A DNA stretch of 64,000 nt, taken from assembly GCF_043678055.1 (NCBI RefSeq), contig NZ_JBHEQA010000001.1, forward strand, positions 1,116,001 through 1,180,000, in the 5' to 3' direction. The translations under genes and the position numbers were made by a program. The stretch comes from Spongiimicrobium salis (lineage in GTDB: Bacteria > Bacteroidota > Bacteroidia > Flavobacteriales > Flavobacteriaceae). This document shows, one piece after another, positions 51,914 to 61,358 of this stretch. Positions within the stretch are counted from its first letter, which is position 1; the number at the start of each line of letters is the position of its first letter. Below the pieces are notes generated by a model that was given only the letters and a program-made list of their open reading frames with translations, was not told where the DNA came from and did not search any database.

Positions 51914-53416
51914 ATGTCAAATACTACTTTAGAAGAACAAGAACAAACGGCCCTGGAAAAGCATTTTGAACCTTTTAGATATCAAGTCGTTGGCCAAGAT
52001 TCCACTTTTGAATCGGTCTATGGGCCCCAAAAGCTTTTATATGCAGATTGGATCGCCAGTGGTAGGTTGTACGGTCCCATTGAGGATACCATGAGAAATC
52101 AGATTGGGCCTATGGTGGCCAATACGCATTCTTTTTCCAGCGAGACCGGAAAGGCTTCTACCTACGCCTACAAACATGCCCGAAGTATTATAAAACAACA
52201 TGTCAATGCCGGGGAAGAGGATATATTGGTCACAGCGGGTACGGGTATGACCGGAGTACTTTCCCGTCTTCAGCGTATAATGGGCCTACGATGGCCAGAT
52301 GCGATAAAGCGTGAAGTACAACTTCCGGAAAGTCAACGCCCCGTAGTTTTTATCTCCCATATGGAACATCACTCCAATCAGGTCCCTTGGATGGAAACCA
52401 TTGCTGACGTGGTCATGATACCTTGTGACGAAAACCATTTAATTTGCCCTGAAAATCTTAGGGCATCTGTTGAAAAATATAAAGATAGGCCTCAAAAAAT
52501 TGGCGCTTTTACCGCCTGTTCCAATGTTACGGGAATTATTTCACCCTATCACGAACTGGCTAAGGTAATGCATCAATATGGAGGTATCTGCATTGTTGAT
52601 TTTGCCGCTTCTGCACCTTATGTGTCCATGAATATGCACCCAAAAGATCCGCAGGAGCGTTTGGATGCCATTTTATTTTCCCCCCATAAATTTTTAGGTG
52701 GCCCTGGAACCTGTGGTGTCTTGGTCTTTAACAAAGTGCTCTACAACACCTCTTGTCCGGATGTGCCCGGAGGTGGAAATGTAAAATGGACCGACCCTTG
52801 GGGAGCCTATGAATATCATGATGATATTGAAATCAAAGAAGATGGGGGCACTCCTGGTTTTCTGCAGGTGATGCGAACCGCACTGGCCATTCGCTTAAAA
52901 GAAAAAATGGATACCGAACGCATTGCGCAACGGGAAGAAGAGCTATTGGATCTCTGTCGCTCCCAATTCAAAGAAATTCCCGACTTGTTCATTTTGGGTG
53001 ACAATGACGAAAAACGCATTGGAGTCGTATCTTTTGGAATCAAAGGTATCCATTACAATCTTGTGGTACGTCTACTGAACGATCGTTTTGGCATCCAAGT
53101 TCGTGGAGGCTGGTCCTGTGCCAGTACCTACAGCCATTATTTATTTGATATTGGTGCTGATTCTTCCAAAAATATGATGCAGGACATCAACAATAAAAAT
53201 TTGATCGATAAACCCGGGTGGGTACGCTTATCCCTACATCCCATTACCTCAAATACGGCACTACTATTTATATGCGATGCCATTAGACAGGTAGCTCTGA
53301 ATATTGAGGAGTGGAGGAAAGCATATACCTACAACCCCAAAACCAATGAGTTTGATTTTCACGGCCCTGGGGATGAAAAAATAATACAAACCGTAGAAAA
53401 GTGGTTTGCGCTATAA
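51914..53416 (+). CDS. Aminotransferase class V-fold PLP enzyme (cysteine desulfurase-like)
   Basis: This is a 500-residue PLP enzyme. The cofactor lysine is in FSPHKFLGGPGTCGVL, with the phosphate-binding THSFSS and VTAGTGMTG blocks and the Asp of ICIVDFAASAP in the expected places. It is 80-100 residues longer than SufS-type enzymes. A Cys in RGGWSCASTY occupies a position near the active site, so desulfurase or selenocysteine-lyase-type chemistry is possible. Substrate is not known. It has its own terminator and no partners nearby. Confidence 0.82.
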   Translation: MSNTTLEEQEQTALEKHFEPFRYQVVGQDSTFESVYGPQKLLYADWIASGRLYGPIEDTMRNQIGPMVANTHSFSSETGKASTYAYKHARSIIKQHVNAGEEDILVTAGTGMTGVLSRLQRIMGLRWPDAIKREVQLPESQRPVVFISHMEHHSNQVPWMETIADVVMIPCDENHLICPENLRASVEKYKDRPQKIGAFTACSNVTGIISPYHELAKVMHQYGGICIVDFAASAPYVSMNMHPKDPQERLDAILFSPHKFLGGPGTCGVLVFNKVLYNTSCPDVPGGGNVKWTDPWGAYEYHDDIEIKEDGGTPGFLQVMRTALAIRLKEKMDTERIAQREEELLDLCRSQFKEIPDLFILGDNDEKRIGVVSFGIKGIHYNLVVRLLNDRFGIQVRGGWSCASTYSHYLFDIGADSSKNMMQDINNKNLIDKPGWVRLSLHPITSNTALLFICDAIRQVALNIEEWRKAYTYNPKTNEFDFHGPGDEKIIQTVEKWFAL

Positions 53417-53444
53417 AAAACGGAATATAAAATCCTTTTAAAAG

Positions 53445-53474
53445 AAACCTCGACATGACCGTCGAGGTTTTTTT
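53445..53474 (+). terminator. Terminator after the PLP enzyme gene
   Basis: AAACCTCGAC (53445-53454) and GTCGAGGTTT (53461-53470) form a perfect 10-pair stem with a 6-base loop, followed by more T. Confidence 0.9.
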
Positions 53475-53580
53475 ATGGATTTAAGGGCGCCCTTAAATTT
53501 ATCAATATTTAAAGATGCGGACATGGGCTTGCCCAAAGAAAGACTTATCTTTAAGGATCAAACAAAAGGATTACAAAATT

Positions 53581-55668
53581 ATGACCAAAGCCCTTTATAT
53601 TGCCACCTTGGAATCCCACAGTGGCAAATCTCTCGTCGTGCTGGGACTCATGCAATTGTTGTTGGGAAAAATAGGAAAAATCGGCTATTTCCGACCTGTT
53701 ATCGATGATTTAAAAAACGATGAGATCGACAATCATATCCATACGGTCCTCTCTCATTTTTCGTTGGACCTTAATGCTGAAGATGCCTACGCATTGACCC
53801 AAAGTCAAGTAGTAGACATGTTTAATGATGGCAGGCAAGGCGATATTTTAGATATCATTATTGCCAAATATAAGACGCTGGAAGAGCAATTTGATTTTAT
53901 TTTGGTAGAGGGCAGTGATTTTTCCAGTGATGGGAGTATTATTGAGTTTGATCTTAATATTGATATTGTCAAGAATTTGGGAATTCCCGTAGTACTGATC
54001 GACAATGCCAAGGGAAAGACTTTAGATGAATTTTGCGGCAATCTGGAATCGGCCGTAAATACCTATATCCAAAAAGATATTGAAGTATTGGGCGTTGTGG
54101 CCAATAAGGTACGCCCAGAAAACAGAACTGTAGTTTTAGAGCGTTTGGTGGAAGAACTTCAAGAGAAAACACTGGCTTTTACCGTGCCAAGGGTAAAGCA
54201 ATTATCGCATCCTACCCTAAAAGAAATTTTAGATGCTCTAGACGGGAAGGTACTTTTTGGCAAAGAAAATCTAGACAATCAAACCGGTAGTTTTGGTGTA
54301 GGGGCCATGCAATTACACCATTACCTGACCTATTTACGCGATAATAGTTTAGTGATCACCCCTGGAGACCGATCGGATATTATTTTAGGGGCCTTGCAGG
54401 CCAATCTATCGGAGAATTATCCTAATATTTCGGGTATTGTCCTTACCGGAGGACTTGTTCCAGAAGCTTCCATTCTTAAGCTTTTAGAAGGTTTTGAAAC
54501 CCATGTTCCCATTATTTCGGTACAACAGGGCACTTTTGATGCTACAAATTCCGTAGGAAATATAAAGTCTAAAATCTATGCAGAGAGCAAGCAAAAAATT
54601 GCCACTTCTATTTCACTCTTCAACAAGTATATCGATGGGGAATCCCTATTAAATAAATTAAAGACTTTTGAGCCGAAGGGAACCACGCCGAGAATGTTTC
54701 AATACATGCTCTTGCAAAGGGCCAAACAACAACAAAAACATATTGTACTCCCGGAAGGGGAAGACCCCAGAATCCTAGAAGCCGCCTGTGAATTGCACAG
54801 CTTGGGTATCGTACGAATAACACTTTTGGGCAGTGAGGAAAAAATCGAGAAAAAGGCGATTGAAATGAACCTGGATATTTCCAATATTCCCATCCTCAAT
54901 CCGGGGGAAGCCGAAAATTTTGATGCGTATGCAGAAACTTTTTATAATTTGAGAAAACACAAAGGTGTAAATATGGACATGGCGCGAGATATGATGCTCG
55001 ACGTCTCCTATTTTGGTACCATGATGGTATATCAAGGTGATGCCGATGGCATGGTTTCTGGTGCCGTGCATACTACCCAGCACACTATACGTCCTGCCCT
55101 ACAATTTGTAAAGACCCGACCGGGTATCAAGGTAGTGTCTTCCGTATTTTTTATGTGTTTGGAAAACAGGGTTTCTGTTTTTGGCGATTGTGCCATCAAC
55201 CCCAACCCTACCGCAGAACAATTGGCGGAAATCGCTATTTCATCTGCCATTTCGGCCCAAGCTTTTGGTATTACGCCTAAGATTGCTATGCTTTCCTATT
55301 CTTCGGGAAGTTCTGGAAAAGGAGAAGATGTAGATAAAGTACGGCAAGCTACGGCATTGGTAAAAAGCAAACGTCCCGACTTACAGATCGAAGGGCCTAT
55401 TCAATATGATGCTGCCGTAGATCCCTTGGTCGGAAAGAGCAAACTTCCAGATTCTGAAGTTGCAGGACAAGCATCCGTATTGATTTTTCCAGACCTCAAT
55501 ACAGGCAACAACACTTATAAAGCCGTACAACGGGAAACAGGGGCTTTGGCCATTGGCCCTATGTTACAGGGACTCAATAAACCTGTGAACGATCTAAGCC
55601 GTGGATGTACGGTGGACGATGTTTTTAATACGGTAATTGTAACTGCTATCCAGGCCCAAGAACTTTAA
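53581..55668 (+). CDS. pta: Phosphate acetyltransferase
   Basis: This is a 695-residue long-form Pta. The N-terminal BioD-like P-loop region begins MTKALYIATLESHSGKS. A DRTGG domain is in the middle (about 200-330). The C-terminal catalytic domain contains VLPEGEDPRILEAACELH, DADGMVSGAVHTT and the SYSSGSSGKGED block. It converts acetyl-CoA and phosphate to acetyl phosphate. The first in-frame ATG at 53515 is in a region with no coding character, so 53581 is preferred. The acetate kinase gene starts 10 bases after the stop. Confidence 0.93.
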   Translation: MTKALYIATLESHSGKSLVVLGLMQLLLGKIGKIGYFRPVIDDLKNDEIDNHIHTVLSHFSLDLNAEDAYALTQSQVVDMFNDGRQGDILDIIIAKYKTLEEQFDFILVEGSDFSSDGSIIEFDLNIDIVKNLGIPVVLIDNAKGKTLDEFCGNLESAVNTYIQKDIEVLGVVANKVRPENRTVVLERLVEELQEKTLAFTVPRVKQLSHPTLKEILDALDGKVLFGKENLDNQTGSFGVGAMQLHHYLTYLRDNSLVITPGDRSDIILGALQANLSENYPNISGIVLTGGLVPEASILKLLEGFETHVPIISVQQGTFDATNSVGNIKSKIYAESKQKIATSISLFNKYIDGESLLNKLKTFEPKGTTPRMFQYMLLQRAKQQQKHIVLPEGEDPRILEAACELHSLGIVRITLLGSEEKIEKKAIEMNLDISNIPILNPGEAENFDAYAETFYNLRKHKGVNMDMARDMMLDVSYFGTMMVYQGDADGMVSGAVHTTQHTIRPALQFVKTRPGIKVVSSVFFMCLENRVSVFGDCAINPNPTAEQLAEIAISSAISAQAFGITPKIAMLSYSSGSSGKGEDVDKVRQATALVKSKRPDLQIEGPIQYDAAVDPLVGKSKLPDSEVAGQASVLIFPDLNTGNNTYKAVQRETGALAIGPMLQGLNKPVNDLSRGCTVDDVFNTVIVTAIQAQEL

Positions 55669-55678
55669 TTCCCAGCAC

Positions 55679-56866
55679 ATGAAAATCCTAGTTTTAAATT
55701 CCGGAAGTTCTTCCATTAAGTTTCAATTGATGGATCTGCCCTCCGAAACCTTGATTTGCAAAGGTTTGATCGAACGGATCGGGGCAGAAAATGCTACAGT
55801 CCATTATGATACCAAAGAGGGGACTTCTTCAAAAACCCATCCTATCAACAATCATAAAGAAGGTCTTGAAACCGTAACTTCTTTGCTATTAGATGCTAAA
55901 ACAGGGGTTTTACAAGCTGCCGATGCCATTGATGTCGTAGCACACCGTGTTGTCCATGGAGGAAATCGCTTTGATTGTCCTACAAAAATAAACGAAACGG
56001 TTTTGGAGGAAATAGACCGTTTAGCCTCTTTAGCACCTTTGCACAACCCTGCCAATGCTACCGGTATCCGAGTGGCCATGGAAGTTTTCCCCAACGCGGA
56101 ACAAATAGCCATTTTTGATACTGCTTTTCACCAAACCCTCCCTGAAAAAGCGTATCGCTATGCTATTCCAAAAGCCTTGGCCGATGAACATCACATCCGA
56201 GCATATGGGTTTCATGGTACCAGTCATAAATATGTCTCAGAACAGGCAATAGCGCACTTATCATTTCCTTCTGCTAAAATCATCAGCATTCATTTGGGCA
56301 ATGGCTGTAGCATGACCGCCATTAAAGATGGTAAAAGTATAGATCACTCCTTAGGCTTTGGCCCTATGAACGGACTCATTATGGGCACGCGAAGTGGGGA
56401 TATTGACCAATCTGTGATTTTCTACCTCATGGATAACCTAAAACGTTCCTCCGCGGAAGTCAACCAAATGCTACAACAGCAAAGCGGCCTTTTAGGACTT
56501 ACAGGGCATTCCGATCTTAGGGAAATCCAGCAGCAAGCAGCTCAGGGAAATGAAGCTTGCCAATTGGCTTTAGTGATGATTGCCTATCGCATCAAAAAAT
56601 ATATTGGGGCCTATATTGCTGCATTGAACGGTTTGGATGCCCTGATTTTCACAGCAGGTATCGGAGAGAATTCGGTACTGCTTCGTGAGATGGTATGTTC
56701 CGATATGGAGGCGCTAGGGATTCACATGGATATAGCGAAAAATAATCTGCGTGTAGACGCGCTCCAAGAAATTCAGAAAAAGGATAGTACCATTAAAATA
56801 CTGGTTATCCCTACAAACGAAGAATTGGAAATTGCCAAACAGAGCTATGCTTTGTTACAAGGATAG
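55679..56866 (+). CDS. ackA: Acetate kinase
   Basis: This is a 395-residue ASKHA-fold kinase. Motifs present are LVLNSGSSSIKFQL, HRVVHGG, FHGTSHKYVS, HLGNGCSM, GFGPMNGLIMGTRSGDID and FTAGIGENS. It makes ATP and acetate from acetyl phosphate. With pta just upstream it forms the acetate overflow and acetate-assimilation pair. It is convergent with the PAP2 gene, with only 21 bases between them. Confidence 0.95.
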   Translation: MKILVLNSGSSSIKFQLMDLPSETLICKGLIERIGAENATVHYDTKEGTSSKTHPINNHKEGLETVTSLLLDAKTGVLQAADAIDVVAHRVVHGGNRFDCPTKINETVLEEIDRLASLAPLHNPANATGIRVAMEVFPNAEQIAIFDTAFHQTLPEKAYRYAIPKALADEHHIRAYGFHGTSHKYVSEQAIAHLSFPSAKIISIHLGNGCSMTAIKDGKSIDHSLGFGPMNGLIMGTRSGDIDQSVIFYLMDNLKRSSAEVNQMLQQQSGLLGLTGHSDLREIQQQAAQGNEACQLALVMIAYRIKKYIGAYIAALNGLDALIFTAGIGENSVLLREMVCSDMEALGIHMDIAKNNLRVDALQEIQKKDSTIKILVIPTNEELEIAKQSYALLQG

Positions 56867-56887
56867 ATCAACGCATTCAAGACTTTT

Positions 56888-57739
56888 TCAAAAATTGACG
56901 ACAACACCTATTTGAGAAGGTGAAAAATTGAGGTTCCAACTCAACTTTTTGTCTTGACGGTTGTATTTTTCATCATATTTTGAATCCAAATACCGATCAA
57001 TGGCCTCCACGGTAAAAATACTCAGGGCAAAGCCAAAAGCCACGTCAGAGAGCCAATGTTGACCATCCCACAACCTTGAAATCCCAGGAATGGCACCAAC
57101 GGTATAGATCCCCGCTTTTACCCAAGGATTCTTAAATTGTTTTCCCAAACCATAGGCCATGGTAAAGGCCATGGTAGCGTGGCCCGAAGGAAAAGAATGG
57201 TAATTTCTACTGGAATTGAAAGGGTCAAAAGTATCTTTTGATTTTCCACTGACGGGTCTTGCCCTACCTGTAACCGTTTTGGCAACCTGCTGAAACAAAC
57301 CCGTTGCCGTGGTAGAAGATAGCAACAGTACTCCTGTTCTTCTCAATTTTTCATTCTTGAGAAAAAGCCCCGTAAGATAAACCCCGGAAGTGAGCATATA
57401 CACATTCTGTGGACTTCCATAATTTTCTCCATAATCCCGTAAAAATTGTGGTACCCCTTCTCCTTGGTCGATAAAATACTCTGAGGTTTGTTCATCCACT
57501 ACGTAGAGCAGCCCGGTTCCAGCGGCAATACCTCCAAAAGTCCCCCACTGCTTTCCAGTCCAGTGCAAAGGCCTTGTATAGGAATGCCCTACTCCCTTTA
57601 ACATGTTTCCAACATCATAGGTAAACATTTGCCAAAGCGTCTTTTTTCCAAAAGACTCTTCAACGGTTACTTGCCCAAAGGTGCCATTAAAGCTACATCC
57701 AAAGAAAAAAAGTACGAACAAATATTTTCCCTTGATCAT
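56888..57739 (-). CDS. PAP2-family membrane-associated phosphatase
   Basis: This is a 283-residue protein with a signal peptide (MIKGKYLFVLFFFGC, ending near TFGQ). The three phosphatase motifs are intact: KTVTGRARP (KX6RP), SFPSGHATMAF (PSGH) and SRLWDGQHWLSDVAFG (SRX5HX3D). Substrates in the family include lipid phosphates and undecaprenyl diphosphate. The ATG at 57739 is preferred over 57790, which would add hydrophilic residues before the signal. Confidence 0.9.
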   Translation of the reverse strand: MIKGKYLFVLFFFGCSFNGTFGQVTVEESFGKKTLWQMFTYDVGNMLKGVGHSYTRPLHWTGKQWGTFGGIAAGTGLLYVVDEQTSEYFIDQGEGVPQFLRDYGENYGSPQNVYMLTSGVYLTGLFLKNEKLRRTGVLLLSSTTATGLFQQVAKTVTGRARPVSGKSKDTFDPFNSSRNYHSFPSGHATMAFTMAYGLGKQFKNPWVKAGIYTVGAIPGISRLWDGQHWLSDVAFGFALSIFTVEAIDRYLDSKYDEKYNRQDKKLSWNLNFSPSQIGVVVNF

Positions 57740-58031
57740 AAAACACTTTTGAAAGAATACATACAAATTGAAAAAATGTGGGTTTCTCATAGATACTAGT
57801 TATGGTCGGTCAATAAAAAAACGCCAATATACGGTTCATAGTATTGAAAACAACAATAAAGTCGTAATACAAGTATACGAGGCATTTTTGTTTATTTCAA
57901 ATGCTAGGGAAAAGATCTGTTTTCATTCGGTATGGAGGGATATCCAGTGATCAAAAATCTCTTATCCACTACTCTTGGTTTTAAGGCTAATATCGACATT
58001 ACAAATCATAAATAAAAGTTAATTTATATAT

Positions 58032-58045
58032 ACAGACTTGTCTGT
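58032..58045. promoter_or_regulatory. TetR-type operator ACAGAC-TT-GTCTGT
   Basis: This perfect 14-base palindrome has the sequence commonly bound by TetR-family repressors (ACAGACnnGTCTGT). Its centre TTG (58038-58040) is also the -33 element of the promoter driving the hydrolase-tetR operon, so binding would directly block RNA polymerase. Confidence 0.8.
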
Positions 58046-58068
58046 CTATAATTTCTAAATTACTTTTG
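58038..58068 (+). promoter_or_regulatory. Promoter of the hydrolase-tetR operon
   Basis: TTG (58038-58040), 20-base spacer, TACTTTTG (58061-58068), which is an exact TAnnTTTG. The start codon lies 67 bases after it. The rest of the 396 bases between 57740 and 58135 shows nothing else I can name. Confidence 0.75.
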
Positions 58069-58135
58069 ACCAAAAGAATAGCAGTCAGATAGCATTCTAT
58101 TCTTCCATTTAAAAACAGAAAACAACATAGAAATC

Positions 58136-59092
58136 ATGAAACAATTATTATTATTTGCATTTATTATAGCTTTTATCAGTTGTAATCAACCTAGCCCTTC
58201 AGAAAAAGAAGTGCTACCCATGAGTAACGCAAAAACAGCGATTCAATATCAAACCAAGGAAATACAGGGGGTGAATATTGCGTATCGGGAATCCGGAAAT
58301 CGCAATAACCCCACATTGATCCTTTTGCATGGTTTTCCCGCTTCCTCCCATCAGTACAGAAAGGTATTGCATGAGCTCAGCGATGACTATCACATGATAG
58401 CGCCCGATTATCCCGGTTTTGGGGAAAGTGATTTCCCATCGAAAGAAGATTTTGAATATACCTTTGATCATATCGCTACTGTTATGGATGCCTTTGTACA
58501 GAGTTTTGGTCTGGACAACTATACGCTTATGATACAAGATTATGGGGCACCAATAGGTTTTAGAATTGCTACGGCACATCCAGAAAAAGTAAACGCGATC
58601 ATCAATCAAAATGGCAATGCCTACGAAGCCGGATTAGGAGAAGCTTGGGCAGGAGTGCGCGACTTATGGCGGGAAGATACCAAAGAGCACAGAGCGGCCC
58701 TCCTTCCTGTTTTTTCCAAAGAAGGCCTAAAATGGCAATACACCCATGGAACGCGCAATCCGGAAAGCGTAAATCCCGACACTTGGAATCTGGATTATTT
58801 ACGCCTCTCCAGAGAAGGTGCCCATGAGGTAAATCTCGATTTATTTTACGATTATCAAAACAACTTAAAATTGTATCCACAGTGGCAAGAGTACATGAGG
58901 ACGCATCAACCTCCCATGCTGATCGTTTGGGGAAAGAACGATGCCTTTTTTCCAGAATCCGGAGCAGCTGCATATAAGGCGGATCTAAAAAATATTGATT
59001 ACCATATTTTAGATACCGGACATTTTGCCCTAGAAGAAGATGGTGAGGTTATTATGAAAAAAATGCGTTCCTTTATGGAGAAGTTACAATAG
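58136..59092 (+). CDS. Alpha/beta hydrolase lipoprotein with Asp nucleophile (haloalkane dehalogenase / epoxide hydrolase type)
   Basis: Lipobox FISC has Cys16. HGFPAS (65-70) is the oxyanion region. The nucleophile elbow LMIQDYGAPIG carries Asp135 instead of Ser, which places it with haloalkane dehalogenases and epoxide hydrolases. The catalytic His is His296 in DTGHFALEEDG. An acidic partner is not clear by eye. It is 318 residues. The TetR gene starts 2 bases after its stop, and both share one operator-controlled promoter, so induction by a small molecule substrate is likely. The Asp nucleophile is visible; substrate is not. Confidence 0.82.
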   Translation: MKQLLLFAFIIAFISCNQPSPSEKEVLPMSNAKTAIQYQTKEIQGVNIAYRESGNRNNPTLILLHGFPASSHQYRKVLHELSDDYHMIAPDYPGFGESDFPSKEDFEYTFDHIATVMDAFVQSFGLDNYTLMIQDYGAPIGFRIATAHPEKVNAIINQNGNAYEAGLGEAWAGVRDLWREDTKEHRAALLPVFSKEGLKWQYTHGTRNPESVNPDTWNLDYLRLSREGAHEVNLDLFYDYQNNLKLYPQWQEYMRTHQPPMLIVWGKNDAFFPESGAAAYKADLKNIDYHILDTGHFALEEDGEVIMKKMRSFMEKLQ

Positions 59093-59094
59093 GC

Positions 59095-59640
59095 ATGCAA
59101 GACAAATTAGAGGCAAGAAAAAGAATACTCAACACTGCCGATGAATTATTTCATCGGCAGGGTTATAATGAAACGGGAATCAACCAGATCATCAAAGAAG
59201 CTAATGTCGCAAAAGCCAGCCTCTATTATCATTTTAAAACAAAAGATGATCTCTGCGTAGCCTATTTGCAACATCGCAATGAAATGTGGAATACAGATTT
59301 CTACAATTTTATAAAGGATAAGGAAGAAAAAGTATTGGGCGCTTTTGATTTTCTTATGGAAAACAATGTCGCATTTGATTATCGCGGCTGTAGTTTTTTA
59401 AATATGTTGTCTGAAACCGCAATACATAAAGCCGCAATATTTGAGGAATTACAAAATCACAAAAAGAGTTTTTTACTCTTTTTTGAACAGGAAATAACCG
59501 ATCCGGAATTGGCATATACCATCTACTCCCTATTTGAAAATGCCATTTTGGAGAGTCAACTTTATCGGAGTCAGGAACCTGTGAAACGCCTTCAAAAAAT
59601 TGCCAGGCATTTAATGGAACATACCGACTCCATAGTGTAA
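59095..59640 (+). CDS. TetR/AcrR family transcriptional regulator
   Basis: This is a 181-residue repressor. The N-terminal HTH is in RILNTADELFHRQGYNETGI, then NQIIKEANVAKASLYYHFKT, the family hallmark. The C-terminal helical ligand domain includes RGCSFLNMLSETAIHK, typical of the LmrA/YxaF/NemR-like branch. Cotranscribed with the hydrolase, it probably controls its own operon through the ACAGACTTGTCTGT site upstream. Confidence 0.92.
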   Translation: MQDKLEARKRILNTADELFHRQGYNETGINQIIKEANVAKASLYYHFKTKDDLCVAYLQHRNEMWNTDFYNFIKDKEEKVLGAFDFLMENNVAFDYRGCSFLNMLSETAIHKAAIFEELQNHKKSFLLFFEQEITDPELAYTIYSLFENAILESQLYRSQEPVKRLQKIARHLMEHTDSIV

Positions 59641-59643
59641 AAT

Positions 59644-59898
59644 TTACACTACTTTTTCTTTTTCTTCCAACAACTTTTCTACATCCAAAGGAATATGGTA
59701 CCAATCTATATGTGGGGACCAGGCCGTACACCCTCCTGCATGTAATATACAGCTGGTCTCTTGCCATCGCTTATGACATTGAGGGCAAACGCCTTGCGTG
59801 GAAAAGGTATCCCAGACATGTCCACAACTGCATTGCCAATAGGGTTGACCATCGGGTTCCCAATGGCATTTGGGGCATTTAATTTCCAAATCTTTCAT
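59644..59898 (-). CDS. Small zinc-ribbon-like protein (84 aa)
   Basis: This is a compact protein with three Cys pairs: CPKCHWEPDGQPYWQCSC, then CPQCHKRW and CILHAGGC. They probably bind two zinc ions. Start MKDLEIKCPKC and tail VEKLLEEKEKVV. It is similar in kind to small conserved proteins seen in flavobacterial genomes, but I cannot name it. It is convergent with the tetR gene, with only 3 bases between them. Confidence 0.7.
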   Translation of the reverse strand: MKDLEIKCPKCHWEPDGQPYWQCSCGHVWDTFSTQGVCPQCHKRWQETSCILHAGGCTAWSPHIDWYHIPLDVEKLLEEKEKVV

Positions 59899-60090
59899 TT
59901 ACAATTGGTTTGTTCTACATAAAAGTACACATTCTGGATTTTATACGGGAACACTTTAGCGCAGCTCTTAAATTCTTACACTTTTTGTATTTCTCTTTTT
60001 TTGACTGACATTTTCTTCTTCGTTTTTCTACATCCTATATCCTTTTTATCATAAGGAACCCTATATTTCATCATTTTAATTATTAAAAAA

Positions 60091-60123
60091 TGGATAATTT
60101 CCATATTTTTGGATAATTTCCAT
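60091..60123. promoter_or_regulatory. Tandem operators TGGATAATTTCCAT upstream of dinB
   Basis: TGGATAATTTCCAT occurs at 60091-60104 and again at 60110-60123, 19 bases apart. Each is a dyad built on TGGA-N5-TCCA. A TATTTTTG -7 box (60104-60111) sits exactly between them and overlaps both. The dinB start is 3 bases after the second copy. A LexA- or S24-like SOS repressor is the likely binder; its gene is not in the window. Confidence 0.7.
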
Positions 60124-60126
60124 TTA

Positions 60127-61347
60127 ATGCAACGAAATATATTACATCTGGATCTAGACACTTTTTTTGTCTCTTGTGAGCGGCTATTGGACAGTAGGCT
60201 AAATCACAAACCTGTTATTGTTGGAGGGACAGGAAATCGTGGAGTGGTCAGTGCGGCAAGCTATGAGACCCGGGCTTATGGGGTTCATTCTGGAATGCCT
60301 ATGAAAATGGCCAGGCAGCTATGCCCCAATGCCATATATATCCGTGGAAATGCAGGTACTTATACCAAATTCTCCAAACAGGTTACCGAGATTTTGCAAA
60401 GTGAAGTCCCTGCCTTGGAAAAGGCCAGTGTAGATGAGTTTTATGCCGATCTTACAGGCATGGATCGCTTCTTTGGTTGCTATAAATTTGCTACAGAATT
60501 AAGAACTAAAATTATACGGGAATCCGGGCTTCCCATCTCCTTTGGACTTTCTGTAAACAAAATGGTTTCCAAAGTGGCCACTAATGAAGCAAAGCCCAAT
60601 AATCAATTGAAAATAGATCTGGGCTATGAAAAGGCTTTTCTAGCACCGCTGTCCATAAAAAAAATTCCTATGGTAGGGGAAAAAACATATCATACCTTTT
60701 GTAATATGGGTATTAAGCACGTTCGTGCCGTACAACAAATGCCTGTTGAAATGATGTTGTCCGTATTTGGAAAAAATGGCCGTGTGGTATGGGAACGTGC
60801 CCAAGGGATCGATCATAGCCCCATAGTGCAATACCACGAACGCAAATCTATTTCCAGTGAACGCACTTATGGAAGGGATACTACAGATATTACCAAATTA
60901 AAAACCACCATTACGGCTATGGCCGAAAATCTTGCCTTTCAATTGCGCAGAGGAGGCAAACTTACTTCCTGTGTTACGGTAAAGATTCGGTATTCCGATT
61001 TCCAGACCTATTCCAAGCAACTAAAAATCCCATATACTTCGGCAGATCATCATCTCATTCCAACAGTTATGGAATTGTTCCATAAACTTTATGACCGAAG
61101 AGTATTGATACGTCTTGTTGGGGTACGGTATAGCAGTTTAACCGCTGGAACCTATCAAATTAATCTCTTTGATGATGGAAAAAAAACGGTTGACCTATAC
61201 CAAGCCATGGATAATATTCGTATCCGCTACGGAGATCGGAGCATTATGCGTGCTGCCACTATGGGGGAAGGCGCCCGTACCATTGGAAATTTTTCCAATC
61301 CATTTAATGGGGAACCTCCCATTGTTTTAGCGCATAGACATCAATAA
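60127..61347 (+). CDS. dinB: DNA polymerase IV (Y-family, DinB-like)
   Basis: This is a 406-residue translesion polymerase. HLDLDTFFVSCERL (with the first catalytic Asp) opens the palm, SVDEFYADLTG holds the other two acidic residues, and SFGLSVNKMVSKVATNEAKP is typical. A helix-hairpin-helix is near IPMVGEKTYHTFCNMGIKHV, and the little-finger domain follows to the end. No beta-clamp motif is obvious at the C-terminus. The next gene, a second DnaE, starts 11 bases after the stop. In Bacteroidota this pair is a damage-inducible cassette. Confidence 0.92.
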   Translation: MQRNILHLDLDTFFVSCERLLDSRLNHKPVIVGGTGNRGVVSAASYETRAYGVHSGMPMKMARQLCPNAIYIRGNAGTYTKFSKQVTEILQSEVPALEKASVDEFYADLTGMDRFFGCYKFATELRTKIIRESGLPISFGLSVNKMVSKVATNEAKPNNQLKIDLGYEKAFLAPLSIKKIPMVGEKTYHTFCNMGIKHVRAVQQMPVEMMLSVFGKNGRVVWERAQGIDHSPIVQYHERKSISSERTYGRDTTDITKLKTTITAMAENLAFQLRRGGKLTSCVTVKIRYSDFQTYSKQLKIPYTSADHHLIPTVMELFHKLYDRRVLIRLVGVRYSSLTAGTYQINLFDDGKKTVDLYQAMDNIRIRYGDRSIMRAATMGEGARTIGNFSNPFNGEPPIVLAHRHQ

Positions 61348-61358
61348 AAAACCATCCA

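Noticed and set aside
57768..57950. 60-codon plus-strand frame between the PAP2 gene and the hydrolase operon
   Set aside because: There is no signal, motif or promoter to support it, and its start overlaps the PAP2 upstream region.
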